Shown here one piece after another: positions 8,015 to 17,616 of a DNA stretch of 64,000 nt (within the stretch, counting starts at the first letter, position 1; the number at the start of each line of letters is the position of its first letter). Position numbers and translations under genes: made by a program. The stretch spans positions 187,349 through 251,348 of the forward strand of contig NZ_BMPQ01000001.1 in assembly GCF_014647675.1 (NCBI RefSeq), read 5' to 3'. Origin of the DNA: Streptomyces flaveus. GTDB lineage: Bacteria; Actinomycetota; Actinomycetes; Streptomycetales; Streptomycetaceae. The notes under the pieces were generated by a model, which saw only the letters and a program-made list of their open reading frames with translations, was not told where the DNA came from and ran no database searches.

Positions 8015-9082
8015 TCACACCCTGGGCTGCGCACTGGCCGACAGCGACCCGCACAGCGCCGTGGCACTGCCCGTCGCGTACGGGTCGGTGCCGGCCGGTC
8101 CGCCCGCCTTGGCCGTCTGCCCCGCGAGCAGCGGGCGCAGTCGGCTCGTCGCGTCCTCGGCGCAGGCGAGCGGCCCGGCCTGAACGTACGAGACGACGAG
8201 CTCGGCCTGGTGCATCCGCAGATCGTCGCGGTCGAACCGGAAATGCAGCTCGCGCCGCACGGTGAACAGCGAGGCCTTGGCACCGTCCTCCGAGCCCGTC
8301 GGCCGCAGCGCGTAGACGAAGGTGTGGTCGGCCGTCACCTCAAGGGTGTCGGAGTCGGTCTCGGCGGCCTGCAGCGTGCCCTGCACCCGGATCCTGGGGT
8401 CGGCCAGCTGGGCGTGGGTGGGGTCGAAGCGGACCAGCCAGCCGGTGGGCGCGTGCCGCCCGTCCGCGGTCGGACGGTCGAAGCTCTGGTCGAACTGGTC
8501 GAGCTGCTGCGGATCGAGCAGGATCCGTACGGGCCGGGTGGCGCCGCCGGTGAGCACGTCCGGGTCGAGCGCCGACTCGACGAGGTAGTCCTTCGCCGTG
8601 GTGAGCGCGGTGACGACCTGGCTGTCCGAGAAATGGGCGGTGCGCCGGGAGGCGGGCATCGTGATCCCGTCGGCGCCGATACGGAACTGATCGGCCGGGC
8701 TGCGCGCGTACAGCAGCCCGGTGTCGGCGGTGCCGGGCACCGCGCCCTGCGGCGCCAGGGGGATGACCGTCATCCGCAGCGGCTCGGGCGGCTTCGCGGC
8801 GGGCGTCTGATACGGGTGACGTACACCCATGTAGATCGCCGTGCCGAAAGCGACGGCGATCAGCAGGACGAGGATCAGTGCCTGCCGGGACAGGCCGCGA
8901 CGTATCGGCGGGCGGCGGCGTACGGCCGGGGTGTGGTCGGTGATCCGCTCCTGCGCGGAGAACTCCTGGAGACGGGCAGCTCGAACGAACGACTCGTCGA
9001 AGACGACGGATCGATACTCTTCCTCACCACCACCGGGAGCGCCGTCGGGTGTCCCCTCCGGTGGGTCTCCTAGCCCGCCCAT
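8015..9082 (-). CDS. single-pass membrane protein, paralogue of the gene at 9137-9727
   Basis: 355 residues: an acidic N-terminus with the motif EEYRSVVFDESFVRAA (residues ~22-36), one transmembrane helix at 66-87, and a ~265-residue presumably extracellular domain. I recognise no enzyme signature in the extracellular part; it contains two or three cysteines. The motif is shared with the next upstream gene (EEFASVVFDEAFIRAA). No Shine-Dalgarno is seen; TACTCT ends 6 nt before the ATG, which suggests a leaderless transcript. In S. coelicolor, genes at this locus have been linked to the spore-wall synthesizing complex, which would fit the nearby LCP and TagF-like genes, but that is recollection plus inference. 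Confidence 0.75.
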   Translation of the reverse strand: MGGLGDPPEGTPDGAPGGGEEEYRSVVFDESFVRAARLQEFSAQERITDHTPAVRRRPPIRRGLSRQALILVLLIAVAFGTAIYMGVRHPYQTPAAKPPEPLRMTVIPLAPQGAVPGTADTGLLYARSPADQFRIGADGITMPASRRTAHFSDSQVVTALTTAKDYLVESALDPDVLTGGATRPVRILLDPQQLDQFDQSFDRPTADGRHAPTGWLVRFDPTHAQLADPRIRVQGTLQAAETDSDTLEVTADHTFVYALRPTGSEDGAKASLFTVRRELHFRFDRDDLRMHQAELVVSYVQAGPLACAEDATSRLRPLLAGQTAKAGGPAGTDPYATGSATALCGSLSASAQPRV

Positions 9083-9088
9083 ACTTTC

Positions 9089-9094
9089 AGAGTA
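9089..9094 (-). promoter_or_regulatory. -10 element of a probable leaderless promoter
   Basis: TACTCT on the minus strand ends 6 nt before the ATG at 9082. A -35-like TTTACG lies 16 nt upstream of it. Confidence 0.5.
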
Positions 9095-9136
9095 GGTCTC
9101 TGGGACCTCACGTAAACGCTGCCGTACACGTCAAGT

Positions 9137-9727
9137 TCAAGGCGTACGCGGTTCCGCCGGGACGGGTGGCTGGGAGAAGTCGGCCGAAGCCGAGGGGCGC
9201 GTTCGGCTGCCTTGTTCCACGCCCGTCGAGGCGGGCGGCGAAATCTGGGGCTGGCGGCCCGAGGAAGCACCCCGGTAGACCGCCGTGAAGGCGAGCGCGA
9301 CCATGCCGATGCCCATCAGGAGAGCGAGCATCCAGGCGACGGGGCGGTGCCAGCGGGCCTGCTTTCCGTACGTCCCCGAGTGGCCGTAGCGACCGTCGAG
9401 GGCGTCACGGTCGTCGAGATCGTCCAGGTCCGGATCATGGCCGAAGTCGTGGCGACCGTCGGGTCCCCACCCGTCTTCGTACCGCTCGTCATCACCGCGC
9501 GCGCGGTGGGTGCGCCCCCGGCGCGCCTCGGCCTCGGAGGCCTCCGCGCGGGCCTGCGCGGCGGCAAGGAGGCGTTCGACGGCGGTCGGCTCATGGACCG
9601 TGGCCGCCCGTATGAAGGCCTCGTCGAAGACCACGGAGGCGAACTCTTCGTCCGAGCCTCCGCGGTCGCGGTCGTCGTCGGGCTCCCAGCCGTCAGGAAA
9701 CGGCGTGCCCCCCACGTCCTCCGGCAC
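9137..9727 (-). CDS. single-pass membrane protein sharing the SVVFDE motif with its neighbour
   Basis: 196 residues: an acidic N-terminus with EEFASVVFDEAFIRAA (residues ~27-42), a long Asp/Arg/Gly-rich linker, a transmembrane helix at 129-150 and a short Pro/Ser-rich outer tail. GTG at 9727 is chosen because the preceding TACTCT lies at the same 6-nt distance as in the paralogue. A GTG at 9784 would extend it into a lower-GC stretch that looks like promoter. It lies 54 bp upstream of the paralogue and 98 bp downstream of proA. The shared cytoplasmic motif suggests both bind the same partner. Function is not identifiable from sequence. Confidence 0.7.
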   Translation of the reverse strand: MPEDVGGTPFPDGWEPDDDRDRGGSDEEFASVVFDEAFIRAATVHEPTAVERLLAAAQARAEASEAEARRGRTHRARGDDERYEDGWGPDGRHDFGHDPDLDDLDDRDALDGRYGHSGTYGKQARWHRPVAWMLALLMGIGMVALAFTAVYRGASSGRQPQISPPASTGVEQGSRTRPSASADFSQPPVPAEPRTP

Positions 9728-9733
9728 AGATCC

Positions 9734-9739
9734 AGAGTA
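9734..9739 (-). promoter_or_regulatory. -10 element of a probable leaderless promoter
   Basis: TACTCT on the minus strand ends 6 nt before the GTG at 9727. No convincing -35 is visible. Confidence 0.4.
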
Positions 9740-9825
9740 GACCTGAGGGTTCAATTTGGGCAGACGGTATGGAGATTCATCCACCTGGCGAGACAGCTTC
9801 TTCGGGACCCGGCCGAGGGGCCTGC

Positions 9826-11112
9826 TCAGCGCCGGATGTGTCCGTCGCCCGTGACGATGTACTTCGTGCTCGTCAGCTCCGGCAGCCCCATCGGGCCCCG
9901 CGCGTGCAGCTTCTGCGTGGAGATGCCGATCTCGGCGCCGAAGCCGAACTGGCCGCCGTCCGTGAAGCGCGTGGACGCGTTCACGGCGACCGTCGTGGAA
10001 TCGACCAGTTGGGTGAAGCGGCGGGCGGCCGGCTGGGAGGTGGTGACGATGGCCTCGGTGTGGCCGGAACTCCACAGCCGGATGTGCGCCACGGCCTTGT
10101 CCAGGGAGTCGACGACGGCGGCGGCGATGTCGTACGAAAGGTATTCGGTGTCCCAGTCGTCGGTGGTGGCCTCGACGACGGTGGCCTTGGAGCCCTTGGC
10201 GTACGCCAGCACCCGCTCGTCGGCGTGCACGGTGACCCTGGCCTCGGCGAGGGCGTCCAGGGCGCGCGGCAGGAACTCGGGGGCGATGTCCTGGTGCACG
10301 AGGAGCGTCTCGGCGGCGTTGCAGACGCTCGGCCGCTGCGCCTTGGAGTTGATCAGGATCTCGATCGCCATGTCGAGGTCGGCGTGCGCGTCCACGTACA
10401 CGTGGCAGTTGCCGGTGCCGGTCTCGATGACCGGGACGATGGACTCCTGCACGACGGTATGGATCAGGGAGGCGCCGCCGCGCGGGATGAGTACGTCGAC
10501 GAGGCCGCGGGCGCGCATCAACTCCTGTACGGATTCGCGGCTTTCGCCCGGTACGAGCTGTACGGCGTCGGCGGGCAGTCCCGAGCCGCCGACGGCGTCG
10601 CGCAGCACGCGCACGAGGGCGGTGTTGGAATCGTACGCGGAGGACGAGCCGCGCAGCAGTACCGCGTTGCCGGACTTCAGGCAGAGCGCGGCGGCGTCGA
10701 CCGTGACGTTCGGGCGGGCTTCGTAGATGATCCCGACGACGCCGAGCGGTACGCGGACCTGGCGCAGGTCGATGCCGTTCGGGAGCGTGGAGCCTCGGAC
10801 GACCTCGCCGACCGGGTCGGGCAGCGCCACCACGTCGCGTACGTCGGAGGCGATGGCGCGGATCCGCTCGGGCGTGAGCGTGAGCCGGTCGACGATGGAC
10901 TCGCTGGTGCCGGCCTCACGGGCGCGCTCGACGTCCTTGGCGTTGGCCTCGACGATTTCGCTCGTACGGACCTCCAGGGCGTCCGCGATCGCGAGCAGCG
11001 CGTCGTCCTTCTCGGCCCGCGGCAGCGGAGCGAGATCGGCGGCGGCGGACTTGGCGCGGTAGGCGGCCTGGGTGACCGGGGACATCGAGTCGTACGGCGA
11101 GAGCGTGGTCAT
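9826..11112 (-). CDS. proA: gamma-glutamyl phosphate reductase
   Basis: A 428-residue enzyme of the aldehyde-dehydrogenase fold that reduces gamma-glutamyl phosphate to glutamate semialdehyde in proline synthesis. Family landmarks are [20 protein letters not shown], the catalytic-cysteine region [14 protein letters not shown], and [22 protein letters not shown] near the C-terminus. The start MTTLSPYDS at 11112 fits family length; the frame upstream of it is unrelated. No Shine-Dalgarno is present; TACGCT ends 6 nt before the ATG, so the message is probably leaderless. proB lies about 0.7 kb upstream on the same strand. Confidence 0.95.
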   Translation of the reverse strand: MTTLSPYDSMSPVTQAAYRAKSAAADLAPLPRAEKDDALLAIADALEVRTSEIVEANAKDVERAREAGTSESIVDRLTLTPERIRAIASDVRDVVALPDPVGEVVRGSTLPNGIDLRQVRVPLGVVGIIYEARPNVTVDAAALCLKSGNAVLLRGSSSAYDSNTALVRVLRDAVGGSGLPADAVQLVPGESRESVQELMRARGLVDVLIPRGGASLIHTVVQESIVPVIETGTGNCHVYVDAHADLDMAIEILINSKAQRPSVCNAAETLLVHQDIAPEFLPRALDALAEARVTVHADERVLAYAKGSKATVVEATTDDWDTEYLSYDIAAAVVDSLDKAVAHIRLWSSGHTEAIVTTSQPAARRFTQLVDSTTVAVNASTRFTDGGQFGFGAEIGISTQKLHARGPMGLPELTSTKYIVTGDGHIRR

Positions 11113-11118
11113 GGAGGA

Positions 11119-11124
11119 AGCGTA
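11119..11124 (-). promoter_or_regulatory. -10 element of a probable leaderless proA promoter
   Basis: TACGCT on the minus strand ends 6 nt before the proA ATG. A -35-like TGGACG lies 16 nt upstream. Confidence 0.5.
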
Positions 11125-11173
11125 ATGCGCTACTGGCCACCGTCCAGCCGGTGTTCCACACCCCGAGACAGGC

Positions 11174-11638
11174 TCAAAACGGGTGTACACCTACGGGGGT
11201 GGCGGGCTGTGGGCCGTAGCCCTCGGCGATGCGCTGGTGGTAGGTCTCGCGGTCGATGACCTCCAGGCCGACGATCTCCCAGGGCGGGAGTTTCGCGGTC
11301 TGCCGGTGTTCGCCCCACAGGCGCAGCGCGACGGCCGCGGCGTCGTGCAGGTCGCGGGCCTCTTCCCAGTAGCGGATCTCCGCGTGGTCGCCGGCGTACC
11401 GGCTGGTCAGCAGAAAGGGGTGGTCGTGGGCGAGCTGTTCGAGCGATCGCCTGACGTCGTTCAGCGGGGCCTCGTCGCCCGAGACGCTCAGCGTGACGTG
11501 CCAAAGGCGCGGCAGGTCCTTCGGTTCCTCGGCCTCGTACGTGTCTCCGGCCGCGACGCTGGTGAGGGTCCGCTCCTCACCGGCCGCGCGGGAGGTGCCA
11601 CCACCGCGGGACGCCGCCCCGGGGCGTACTCGTCTCAC
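11174..11638 (-). CDS. hypothetical protein between proA and proB
   Basis: A 154-residue soluble protein with a disordered N-terminal ~35 residues, then a compact alpha/beta domain ([25 protein letters not shown]... and [18 protein letters not shown]). The start is a GTG at 11638 with an excellent AAAGGAGG 5 nt upstream. I recognise no catalytic motif. It sits between proB and proA in the same direction, 61 bp before proA, but proA appears to have its own promoter. A link to proline metabolism is not supported by sequence. Confidence 0.75.
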   Translation of the reverse strand: MRRVRPGAASRGGGTSRAAGEERTLTSVAAGDTYEAEEPKDLPRLWHVTLSVSGDEAPLNDVRRSLEQLAHDHPFLLTSRYAGDHAEIRYWEEARDLHDAAAVALRLWGEHRQTAKLPPWEIVGLEVIDRETYHQRIAEGYGPQPATPVGVHPF

Positions 11639-11785
11639 GACGGCCTCCTTTACGCAATGGGTTCGCCATGGGTTGCTGCATCACTGGATCCCGGGGGCTC
11701 CTTGAATCAAAGTTGAGCAGGCGGGGCGGCTTCGTGGGGCGGTTTTGCCGAACGTGGCCCTGCGGAGGCTGTCCCTTTCAGCCGT

Positions 11786-12940
11786 TTACGCGTGCAGCAG
11801 CACCAGATCGTCCCTGTGTACGACCTCGCGTTCGTACGCGGGACCAAGCTCGCGGGCCAGCTCGCGGGTGGAGCGGCCGAGCAGCTGCGGGATCTCCTTG
11901 GCGTCGAAGTTGACGAGCCCGCGCGCCACCGCCCGGCCCGTGCCGTCGCGCAGCTCGACGGGGTCGCCGGCGGTGAACTCGCCCTCGACCGCCGCGATAC
12001 CCGCGGGCAGCAGCGACTTACGGCGCTCGACGACCGCGCGCACCGCCCCGTCGTCGAGCGTGAGCGCGCCCTGCGGGGTGGACGCGTGCTGGAGCCACAG
12101 CAGCCGGTCGGCGGAGCGGCGGCCTGTGGCGTGGAAGTGCGTACCGGTGTCCCGTCCTGCGAGGGCGTCGGAGGCGTGCACGGCGGAGGTGAGGACGACC
12201 GGGATGCCGGCCGCCGCCGCGATCCGGGCCGCCTCGATCTTGGTGACCATGCCGCCTGTGCCGACGCCGGCCCGGCCCGCGCTGCCGATCTCGACGTGCG
12301 CGAGGTCCGCCGGAGCGTGCACCTCCGCGATCCGCGACGTACCGGGCCTGGTGGGGTCGCCGTCGTAGACGCCGTCCACGTCGGAGAGGAGGACCAGCAG
12401 GTCGGCGCGTACGAGATGGGCCACCAGGGCGGCGAGCCGGTCGTTGTCGCCGAAGCGGATCTCGTCGGTGGCGACCGTGTCGTTCTCGTTGACGACGGGC
12501 AGGGCGCCCATGGCCAGGAGCTTGTCGAGGGTGCGCTGGGCGTTGCGGTGGTGGGCGCGGCGGCTCATGTCGTCGCTGGTGAGCAGGACTTGGCCGACGC
12601 GGACGCCGTAGCGCGCGAAGGAGGCGTTGTAGCGGGCGACGAGCAGGCCCTGTCCGACGCTGGCGGCGGCCTGCTGGCGGGCCAGGTCCTTTGGGCGGCG
12701 GCGCAGCCCCAGCGGAGCGAGACCGGCGGCGATCGCACCGGACGAGACGAGGATGATCTCCTTCTCTCCCCCACTGCGGCATTTCGCGAGTACGTCGACC
12801 AGGGCGTCCACGCGGTCCGCGTCGAGGCCCCCCGACGCGGTGGTCAGGGAGGAGGAACCCACCTTGACGACGACCCTGCGGGCCTCCGCCACGCCGTTCC
12901 TCACCGCTTGCCCCGCCCTCGCCTGCCCTGCCGCCGACAC
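11786..12940 (-). CDS. proB: glutamate 5-kinase with PUA domain
   Basis: A 384-residue enzyme phosphorylating glutamate, the first step of proline synthesis and the usual feedback-control point. An amino-acid-kinase domain opens with VVVKVGSSSLTT and contains IILVSSGAIAAGL and VVNENDTVATDE. A C-terminal PUA domain of about 75 residues follows (IAAVEGEFTAGDPVELRD...). GTG at 12940 is chosen because GGGGAAG precedes it; a TTG at 12952 lacks a ribosome site. A -10-like TAGATT lies at 12977-12982. Confidence 0.94.
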   Translation of the reverse strand: MSAAGQARAGQAVRNGVAEARRVVVKVGSSSLTTASGGLDADRVDALVDVLAKCRSGGEKEIILVSSGAIAAGLAPLGLRRRPKDLARQQAAASVGQGLLVARYNASFARYGVRVGQVLLTSDDMSRRAHHRNAQRTLDKLLAMGALPVVNENDTVATDEIRFGDNDRLAALVAHLVRADLLVLLSDVDGVYDGDPTRPGTSRIAEVHAPADLAHVEIGSAGRAGVGTGGMVTKIEAARIAAAAGIPVVLTSAVHASDALAGRDTGTHFHATGRRSADRLLWLQHASTPQGALTLDDGAVRAVVERRKSLLPAGIAAVEGEFTAGDPVELRDGTGRAVARGLVNFDAKEIPQLLGRSTRELARELGPAYEREVVHRDDLVLLHA

Positions 12941-13249
12941 GCTCTTCCCCAATGTTCTGACCAGCCCCGTCCGTGCAATCTACGGGATTACGGGCAGGGG
13001 GCGCCGCCGCGTTTCGAGGGGCGGACGTGCGGCGGGCATCCGGCGGGCGCGTGCCGGGCGCGGTGCGTACGCGTGACATGCGCCCCACGAGTTCACCGTG
13101 GTTTCATCCGATATCCAGCGATAGCTCCTTCGGAAGATTGCTTGGCGGGCCGCCCAGGTCATACGGTCAGGGATCGGCCTCGTAGTGTTCGGCCGACCGA
13201 ACCCGTTACTTCCCCTCATCCGCCGTATCCCTTCGCAGGAGCTCAGCCC
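12941..13249. other. divergent intergenic region between proB and the TagF-like gene
   Basis: 309 bp carrying the 5' ends of two divergent genes. On the proB side TAGATT (12977-12982, minus strand) is a reasonable -10. The right half (about 13090-13160) is locally lower in GC and probably holds the promoter of the TagF-like gene. I see no credible small gene in it. Confidence 0.4.
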
Positions 13250-15325
13250 GTGCCTTCCGCAGGCCTCAACCCCCGCCGCACCACGCAGCTTGCCGCGCTG
13301 CTGTCGATGTTCGTGCTCTTCACGGCCCAGATCGTCTCCGCGCTGCTGCCGAACGTCCCGGTGCTCATCGCCGCGAGCGCGGGGGGCCTCGCCCTCGACG
13401 TATATCTGCAGTACCGCAATCCCGGGCTGCTCACGCTGCTGGGCAAGGTCCGCTTCGATGTCACGGTCCGTCAGTTGCTGCGCGACATGCTGGTCATGGT
13501 GGGGCTTCTGCGGATCGACGGCATCGACCCGTCGAGCGAGCACGCGCCGCTGCTGGTCGCCGTATGCGCCTTCTACGCCCTGCACTTCGCCTGCCAGGCC
13601 GCCGCGGTCCTGGTCCGCCGCACCCGTACGCTGCCGATCGTCACCCGCAACATCGACGCGTCCGCGCTGCACCTGACCGCCGCGCCGCCGCGCATCCTGG
13701 CCCGCCGTCAGAGCCACCGGCTGCTGACGTTCTCCATCCCGACGACGGTCGGCCTGTTGCTCACGGCGGCCACCGCGGACGGGTACTGGGGCGGTATCGG
13801 TGTCGGCGTCGCCCTCGCGCTGGTCGGCGGCGGCACGGCGTACCTCGCCACCTGGCTGCTCCCCAAGAAGCGCGCCAAGAACGAGCAGAAGGTCATGCAG
13901 TGGGTGGACAAGTGGCTGGCCGACTACCGGCCGACGGTCGGCATGTACTTCTCGGGCGGTACGACCTCCGCGTACCAGGCGAACATGTGGCTCTCCACGC
14001 TCTCCTCGATCGACGCGAGGCCGCTGATCGTGCTGCGTGAGCGGTTCATGGTGCAGAAGATCGACGCGACGGACGTACCGATCATCTGCTTCCCGAAGGT
14101 CACGACGATGTTCTCGCTGGAGAACTCGACGCTGAAGATGATGCTGCACCCGGCCAACGCCGCGAAGACCTCGCAGGTGCTGCGCATCCCCACTATCAAG
14201 CACGCCTTCATCAATCACGGCGAGAGCGACAAGCTGTCCTCCGTCAACCCGTATGCGAAGGCGTACGACGAGGTGTGGGTGGCGGGACCCGCGGCCCGCG
14301 AGCGCTACGCGCTGGCGGAGGTCGGCGTCGAGGACAAGGACATCGTGGAGGTGGGCCGCCCGCAGCTCGCGCCGATCCGGCCGTACGCGGGTCCGCCGAC
14401 CGGTCCGTACACGACCGTGCTGTACGCGCCCACCTGGGAGGGCTGGGACGGGAACCCCGGCAACACCTCCGTGGTGCTGGCCGGCGAGAACATCGTGCGG
14501 CAGCTGCTCGCGGACGAGGGGGTACGGCTCCTCTACAAGCCGCACCCGATGACGGGTTCCGTCGATCCGCGTGCGGGGGCGGCGAACGAGCGCATCAAGG
14601 CGATGATCCGCGAGGCCAACGCCAAGCGGTCGGGTGCCCGGCCGGACGCGGAGGCCGCGGCCGAACTGGTGCGCCGCGCCGCCGAGTTGGACCAGCTGAC
14701 GAAGACGGCCTTCCGGCCTGGTGCGGACGAGATGGAGCGCATGCTGCTCCAGGGGACGCCGCGGGGTGACCGTGAGGCGGCGATCGCCGAGGCCGCGCTG
14801 GCCTGGGACAAGGCGTACTGGGCGTCATTCCCGGAGTGGGAGCACCAGATCATCACGGACGCGCGTCCCGCGATCTTCGCCTGCTTCAACCAGGCGGACC
14901 TGCTGATCAGCGATGTGTCGTCGGTCGTCTCCGACTGGCTCTCGAGCGAGAAGCCGTACGCGGTCGCCAACACGTCCGGGATGCCGGAGGAGGCCTTCCG
15001 GACCGGCTTCCCCACGGTGTCCGCGAGCGTCATCCTCACGCCCTCGGCGGACGGCGTCCCGGAGCTTTTGGAGTCGGTACGCCACCCGGAGAAGGACCGC
15101 TTCACAGTGGCTCGCGCCGAGCTGAAGGAGCACCTGCTGGGACCCTCGGACCCGCCGTCGCTGGCCCGCTTCAACGCCGCGATCTCCGCGCTGTGCACGG
15201 CGGCTGACGAGCGCCGCCTGCGCATGGAGTCGCGCCTGTCCTCGGAGGTCCCCTCGCCACGCGAGGAGGCGGCCGAGGAGACGGCCCAGGACCCGAACGA
15301 GGCGGAGGAGACTGCCGTCGGCTAG
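13250..15325 (+). CDS. membrane-anchored TagF/TagB-like glycerophosphotransferase
   Basis: 691 residues. The N-terminal ~220 residues hold about five hydrophobic helices. The C-terminal ~450 residues carry CDP-glycerol glycerophosphotransferase family landmarks: INHGESDK (~322), VGRPQL, LYAPTWEG (~392), KPHPMTG (~430) and SDVSSVVSDWL (~555). Such enzymes polymerise glycerol phosphate (or related polyols) for teichoic acids. Most TagF proteins are peripheral, so an integral N-terminal membrane domain is unusual. GTG at 13250 has AGGAG 8 nt upstream. With the LCP ligase and the spore-wall genes nearby, a role in wall glycopolymer synthesis is likely. The acceptor and donor are unproven. Confidence 0.8.
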   Translation: MPSAGLNPRRTTQLAALLSMFVLFTAQIVSALLPNVPVLIAASAGGLALDVYLQYRNPGLLTLLGKVRFDVTVRQLLRDMLVMVGLLRIDGIDPSSEHAPLLVAVCAFYALHFACQAAAVLVRRTRTLPIVTRNIDASALHLTAAPPRILARRQSHRLLTFSIPTTVGLLLTAATADGYWGGIGVGVALALVGGGTAYLATWLLPKKRAKNEQKVMQWVDKWLADYRPTVGMYFSGGTTSAYQANMWLSTLSSIDARPLIVLRERFMVQKIDATDVPIICFPKVTTMFSLENSTLKMMLHPANAAKTSQVLRIPTIKHAFINHGESDKLSSVNPYAKAYDEVWVAGPAARERYALAEVGVEDKDIVEVGRPQLAPIRPYAGPPTGPYTTVLYAPTWEGWDGNPGNTSVVLAGENIVRQLLADEGVRLLYKPHPMTGSVDPRAGAANERIKAMIREANAKRSGARPDAEAAAELVRRAAELDQLTKTAFRPGADEMERMLLQGTPRGDREAAIAEAALAWDKAYWASFPEWEHQIITDARPAIFACFNQADLLISDVSSVVSDWLSSEKPYAVANTSGMPEEAFRTGFPTVSASVILTPSADGVPELLESVRHPEKDRFTVARAELKEHLLGPSDPPSLARFNAAISALCTAADERRLRMESRLSSEVPSPREEAAEETAQDPNEAEETAVG

Positions 15326-15361
15326 GCGGTGGGGTTCGTTGTTGGGTGCGGGTGTGTGGGT

Positions 15362-15650
15362 GGCTGGTCGCGCAGTTCCCCGCGCCCCTTGGGTGGGTGG
15401 TGGGTGCGGGGTCGTGGGCCGGTGCGTCAGCCCGTCGCAGGGCGGGCATACGGCTCTGGCCTGGTACAAGGCCCTGGTCCTCCGAGACCGGAGCTAAGCG
15501 ACGGGCATACGACGCACCGGCCCACGCCCCCTCCCGCCGGAGGGCAAGGTGCGGGCAGTCGGGGGTGCGGGCTCGTTCGGGGCGGGGTTTTTGGGCGCGG
15601 GAAGCCGCAGGCTTTTGCTTTTAGGGGCGCGGGGAACTGCGCGACCAGCC
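15362..15650. repeat. 289-bp palindromic intergenic element, copy 1
   Basis: Bounded by perfect 27-bp terminal inverted repeats (15362-15388 and 15624-15650; core GGGGAACTGCGCGACCAGCC). Inside, a long imperfect hairpin pairs 15414-15428 with 15511-15525 and 15430-15438 with 15498-15506. By eye it differs at about five positions from the element at 52131-52418, which is in the opposite orientation. No coding frame is supported. It resembles a miniature inverted-repeat element. Confidence 0.8.
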
Positions 15651-15780
15651 ACGAACCACCCGCAGCCGCGACACGCAGTGTCGCCCCCCACCCCCTGGCG
15701 GGGAGCCTGGGGGCGGCAGCCCCCTCACGCGGCGGAGCCGCAAATTGATACAGCCGGGAAGGGGCGGGGCTGGGGAAAGA
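15651..15780. repeat. intergenic repeat modules C and B
   Basis: Directly abuts the 289-bp element. Module C (GCAGCCGCGACACG... CCCCCTGGCGGGG) is followed by module B (GCGGCGGAGCCGCAAATTGA ... GGGGCGGGGCTGGGG). The same C-B order recurs at 36660-36776 and 56125-56249. Both modules form GC-rich hairpins and may also terminate transcription between the TagF-like gene and obg. Confidence 0.75.
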
Positions 15781-15804
15781 AACCCCCGCCCACCGACCCG
15801 CACC

Positions 15805-17241
15805 CTAGAACGGTTCGAAGTCGTCGTACTCCCGCTCCGCCTCGTCCCGCTCCGCCTGCTTCTCGCGGCGACGCGTAACGGCAGGGCGGGGAGCCTCGAA
15901 GCGATGGTCCTCGCCTCGGCGGCCGAGCATCTCCGCGCCGGCCATGACCGTGGGCTCCCAGTCGAAGACGACGGCGTTCTCCTCGGGGCCGATGGCGACG
16001 CCGTCGCCCGTGCGGGCACCCGCCTTCATCAGCTCGTCCTCGACGCCGAGACGGTTGAGGCGATCGGCGAGGTAGCCGACGGCCTCGTCGTTGCTGAAGT
16101 CGGTCTGGCGGACCCAGCGTTCGGGCTTCTCGCCGCGTACGCGGAACAGCCCGTCCTCCTCGCGTACGACCGTGAAGCCCGCGTCGTCCACCGCCTTCGG
16201 ACGGATGACGATCCGCGTCGCCTCCTCCTGCGGCTTGGCCGCGCGGGCCTTCGCCACCAGGTCGGCAAGGGCGTACGACAGCTCCTTGAGACCGATGTGC
16301 GCGACCGCCGACGCCTCGAAGACCCGGTAGCCCCGCGCCTGAAGATCCGGGCGGACCATCTCCGCCAGATCCTTGCCATCGGGTACGTCGATCTTGTTGA
16401 GGAGGACGATGCGCGGGCGGTCGCCGAGGCCGCCGTACTGCTTCAGCTCCGCCTCGATCAGGTCGAGGTCGGAGACCGGGTCTCGGTCCGATTCGAGTGT
16501 GGCGGTGTCGAGTACGTGGACCAGGACCGAGCACCGCTCGACATGGCGCAGGAACTCGAGGCCCAGCCCCTTGCCCTGGCTCGCCCCGGGAATCAGGCCG
16601 GGCACGTCCGCGATCGTGTAGACCGTCTCGCCCGCCGTCACCACCCCCAGGTTGGGGACGAGCGTCGTGAACGGGTAGTCCGCGATCTTCGGCCGCGCGG
16701 CGGACATGGCCGCGATCAGGGACGACTTGCCCGCACTCGGGTAGCCGACGAGCGCCACGTCCGCGACCGTCTTCAGCTCCAGGACGATGTCCTGCATGTC
16801 ACCGGGCACACCCAGCAGCGCGAACCCGGGCGCCTTGCGCCGGGCCGAGGCCAGCGCCGCGTTTCCGAGACCGCCGCGACCGCCCTGTGCGGCCACGTAG
16901 GCCGTGCCGTGCCCGACCAGGTCCGCGAGTACGTTGCCCGCCTTGTCCAGTACGACCGTGCCGTTCGGCACCGGCAGGATCAGGTCCTGGCCGTCCTTGC
17001 CGGAACGGTTGCCGCCCTCACCGGGCTTGCCGTTGGTGGCCTTGCGGTGCGGGGAGTGGTGGTAGTCGAGGAGCGTCGTGACGGACTGGTCGACGACCAG
17101 GATCACGTCACCGCCACGGCCGCCGTTGCCGCCGTCCGGGCCGCCCAGCGGCTTGAACTTCTCGCGATGGACGGAGGCACAGCCGTGGCCTCCGCTACCC
17201 GCGGCGACGTGCAGCTCGACGCGGTCCACGAAGGTGGTCAT
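15805..17241 (-). CDS. obg: Obg-family GTPase (CgtA)
   Basis: A 478-residue ribosome-associated GTPase needed for 50S maturation and, in Streptomyces, connected with the onset of development. It has a Gly-rich Obg fold (residues ~1-158, [18 protein letters not shown]...), a G domain with P-loop [14 protein letters not shown] and NKID, and a C-terminal OCT domain, followed by an acidic/basic tail. The ATG at 17241 has GGAGG upstream. It follows rpmA by about 106 bp in the usual rplU-rpmA-obg order. Confidence 0.96.
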   Translation of the reverse strand: MTTFVDRVELHVAAGSGGHGCASVHREKFKPLGGPDGGNGGRGGDVILVVDQSVTTLLDYHHSPHRKATNGKPGEGGNRSGKDGQDLILPVPNGTVVLDKAGNVLADLVGHGTAYVAAQGGRGGLGNAALASARRKAPGFALLGVPGDMQDIVLELKTVADVALVGYPSAGKSSLIAAMSAARPKIADYPFTTLVPNLGVVTAGETVYTIADVPGLIPGASQGKGLGLEFLRHVERCSVLVHVLDTATLESDRDPVSDLDLIEAELKQYGGLGDRPRIVLLNKIDVPDGKDLAEMVRPDLQARGYRVFEASAVAHIGLKELSYALADLVAKARAAKPQEEATRIVIRPKAVDDAGFTVVREEDGLFRVRGEKPERWVRQTDFSNDEAVGYLADRLNRLGVEDELMKAGARTGDGVAIGPEENAVVFDWEPTVMAGAEMLGRRGEDHRFEAPRPAVTRRREKQAERDEAEREYDDFEPF

Positions 17242-17294
17242 GGGATGTGCCTCCAGTTACGTACGGAAATCTCTGCTCAGGTGAAACACGCGAA

Positions 17295-17333
17295 AGGCGG
17301 ACCCGCTTCCCGTACGGGAAGTGAGGTCCGCCT
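17295..17333 (-). terminator. hairpin between rpmA and obg
   Basis: The near-perfect stem AGGCGGACC.../...GGTCCGCCT encloses an inner CTTCCCGTACGGGAAG palindrome, just downstream of rpmA. It could attenuate read-through from the ribosomal protein genes into obg. Confidence 0.6.
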
Positions 17334-17347
17334 CGCGAAAGATCCGG

Positions 17348-17602
17348 TCAGGCGACCGGAACGATGTTCACGACCTTGCGGCCACGGCGCGTACCGAACT
17401 CGACCGCACCGGCGTCAAGGGCGAACAGCGTGTCGTCCTTGCCGCGGCCGACGCCGCTGCCGGGGTGGAAGTGGGTGCCGCGCTGGCGGACCAGGATCTC
17501 ACCGGCGTTGACGACCTGACCGCCGAAGCGCTTCACGCCGAGCCGCTGAGCGTTGGAGTCGCGACCGTTCCGGGTGGACGATGCGCCCTTCTTGTGTGCC
17601 AT
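17348..17602 (-). CDS. rpmA: 50S ribosomal protein L27
   Basis: An 84-residue L27 starting [16 protein letters not shown], the conserved N-terminus that reaches the peptidyl-transferase centre. [17 protein letters not shown] and [16 protein letters not shown] are canonical. It starts directly at MAHKKG, without the cleavable extension seen in Firmicutes. GAGGAG precedes the ATG. It follows rplU by 14 bp. Confidence 0.98.
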   Translation of the reverse strand: MAHKKGASSTRNGRDSNAQRLGVKRFGGQVVNAGEILVRQRGTHFHPGSGVGRGKDDTLFALDAGAVEFGTRRGRKVVNIVPVA

Positions 17603-17616
17603 CTCTCCTCAGTCCC

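Noticed and set aside
6523..8265. 580-codon + strand frame overlapping the M48 gene
   Set aside because: Arg/Pro-rich out-of-frame translation. The M48 frame (6893-8014) has HEVGH and a ribosome site.
11792..13249. Long + strand frame running antisense to proB into the TagF-like gene
   Set aside because: It overlaps proB completely. The Shine-Dalgarno and GTG at 13250 mark the true start, and the upstream translation is compositionally like an antisense shadow.
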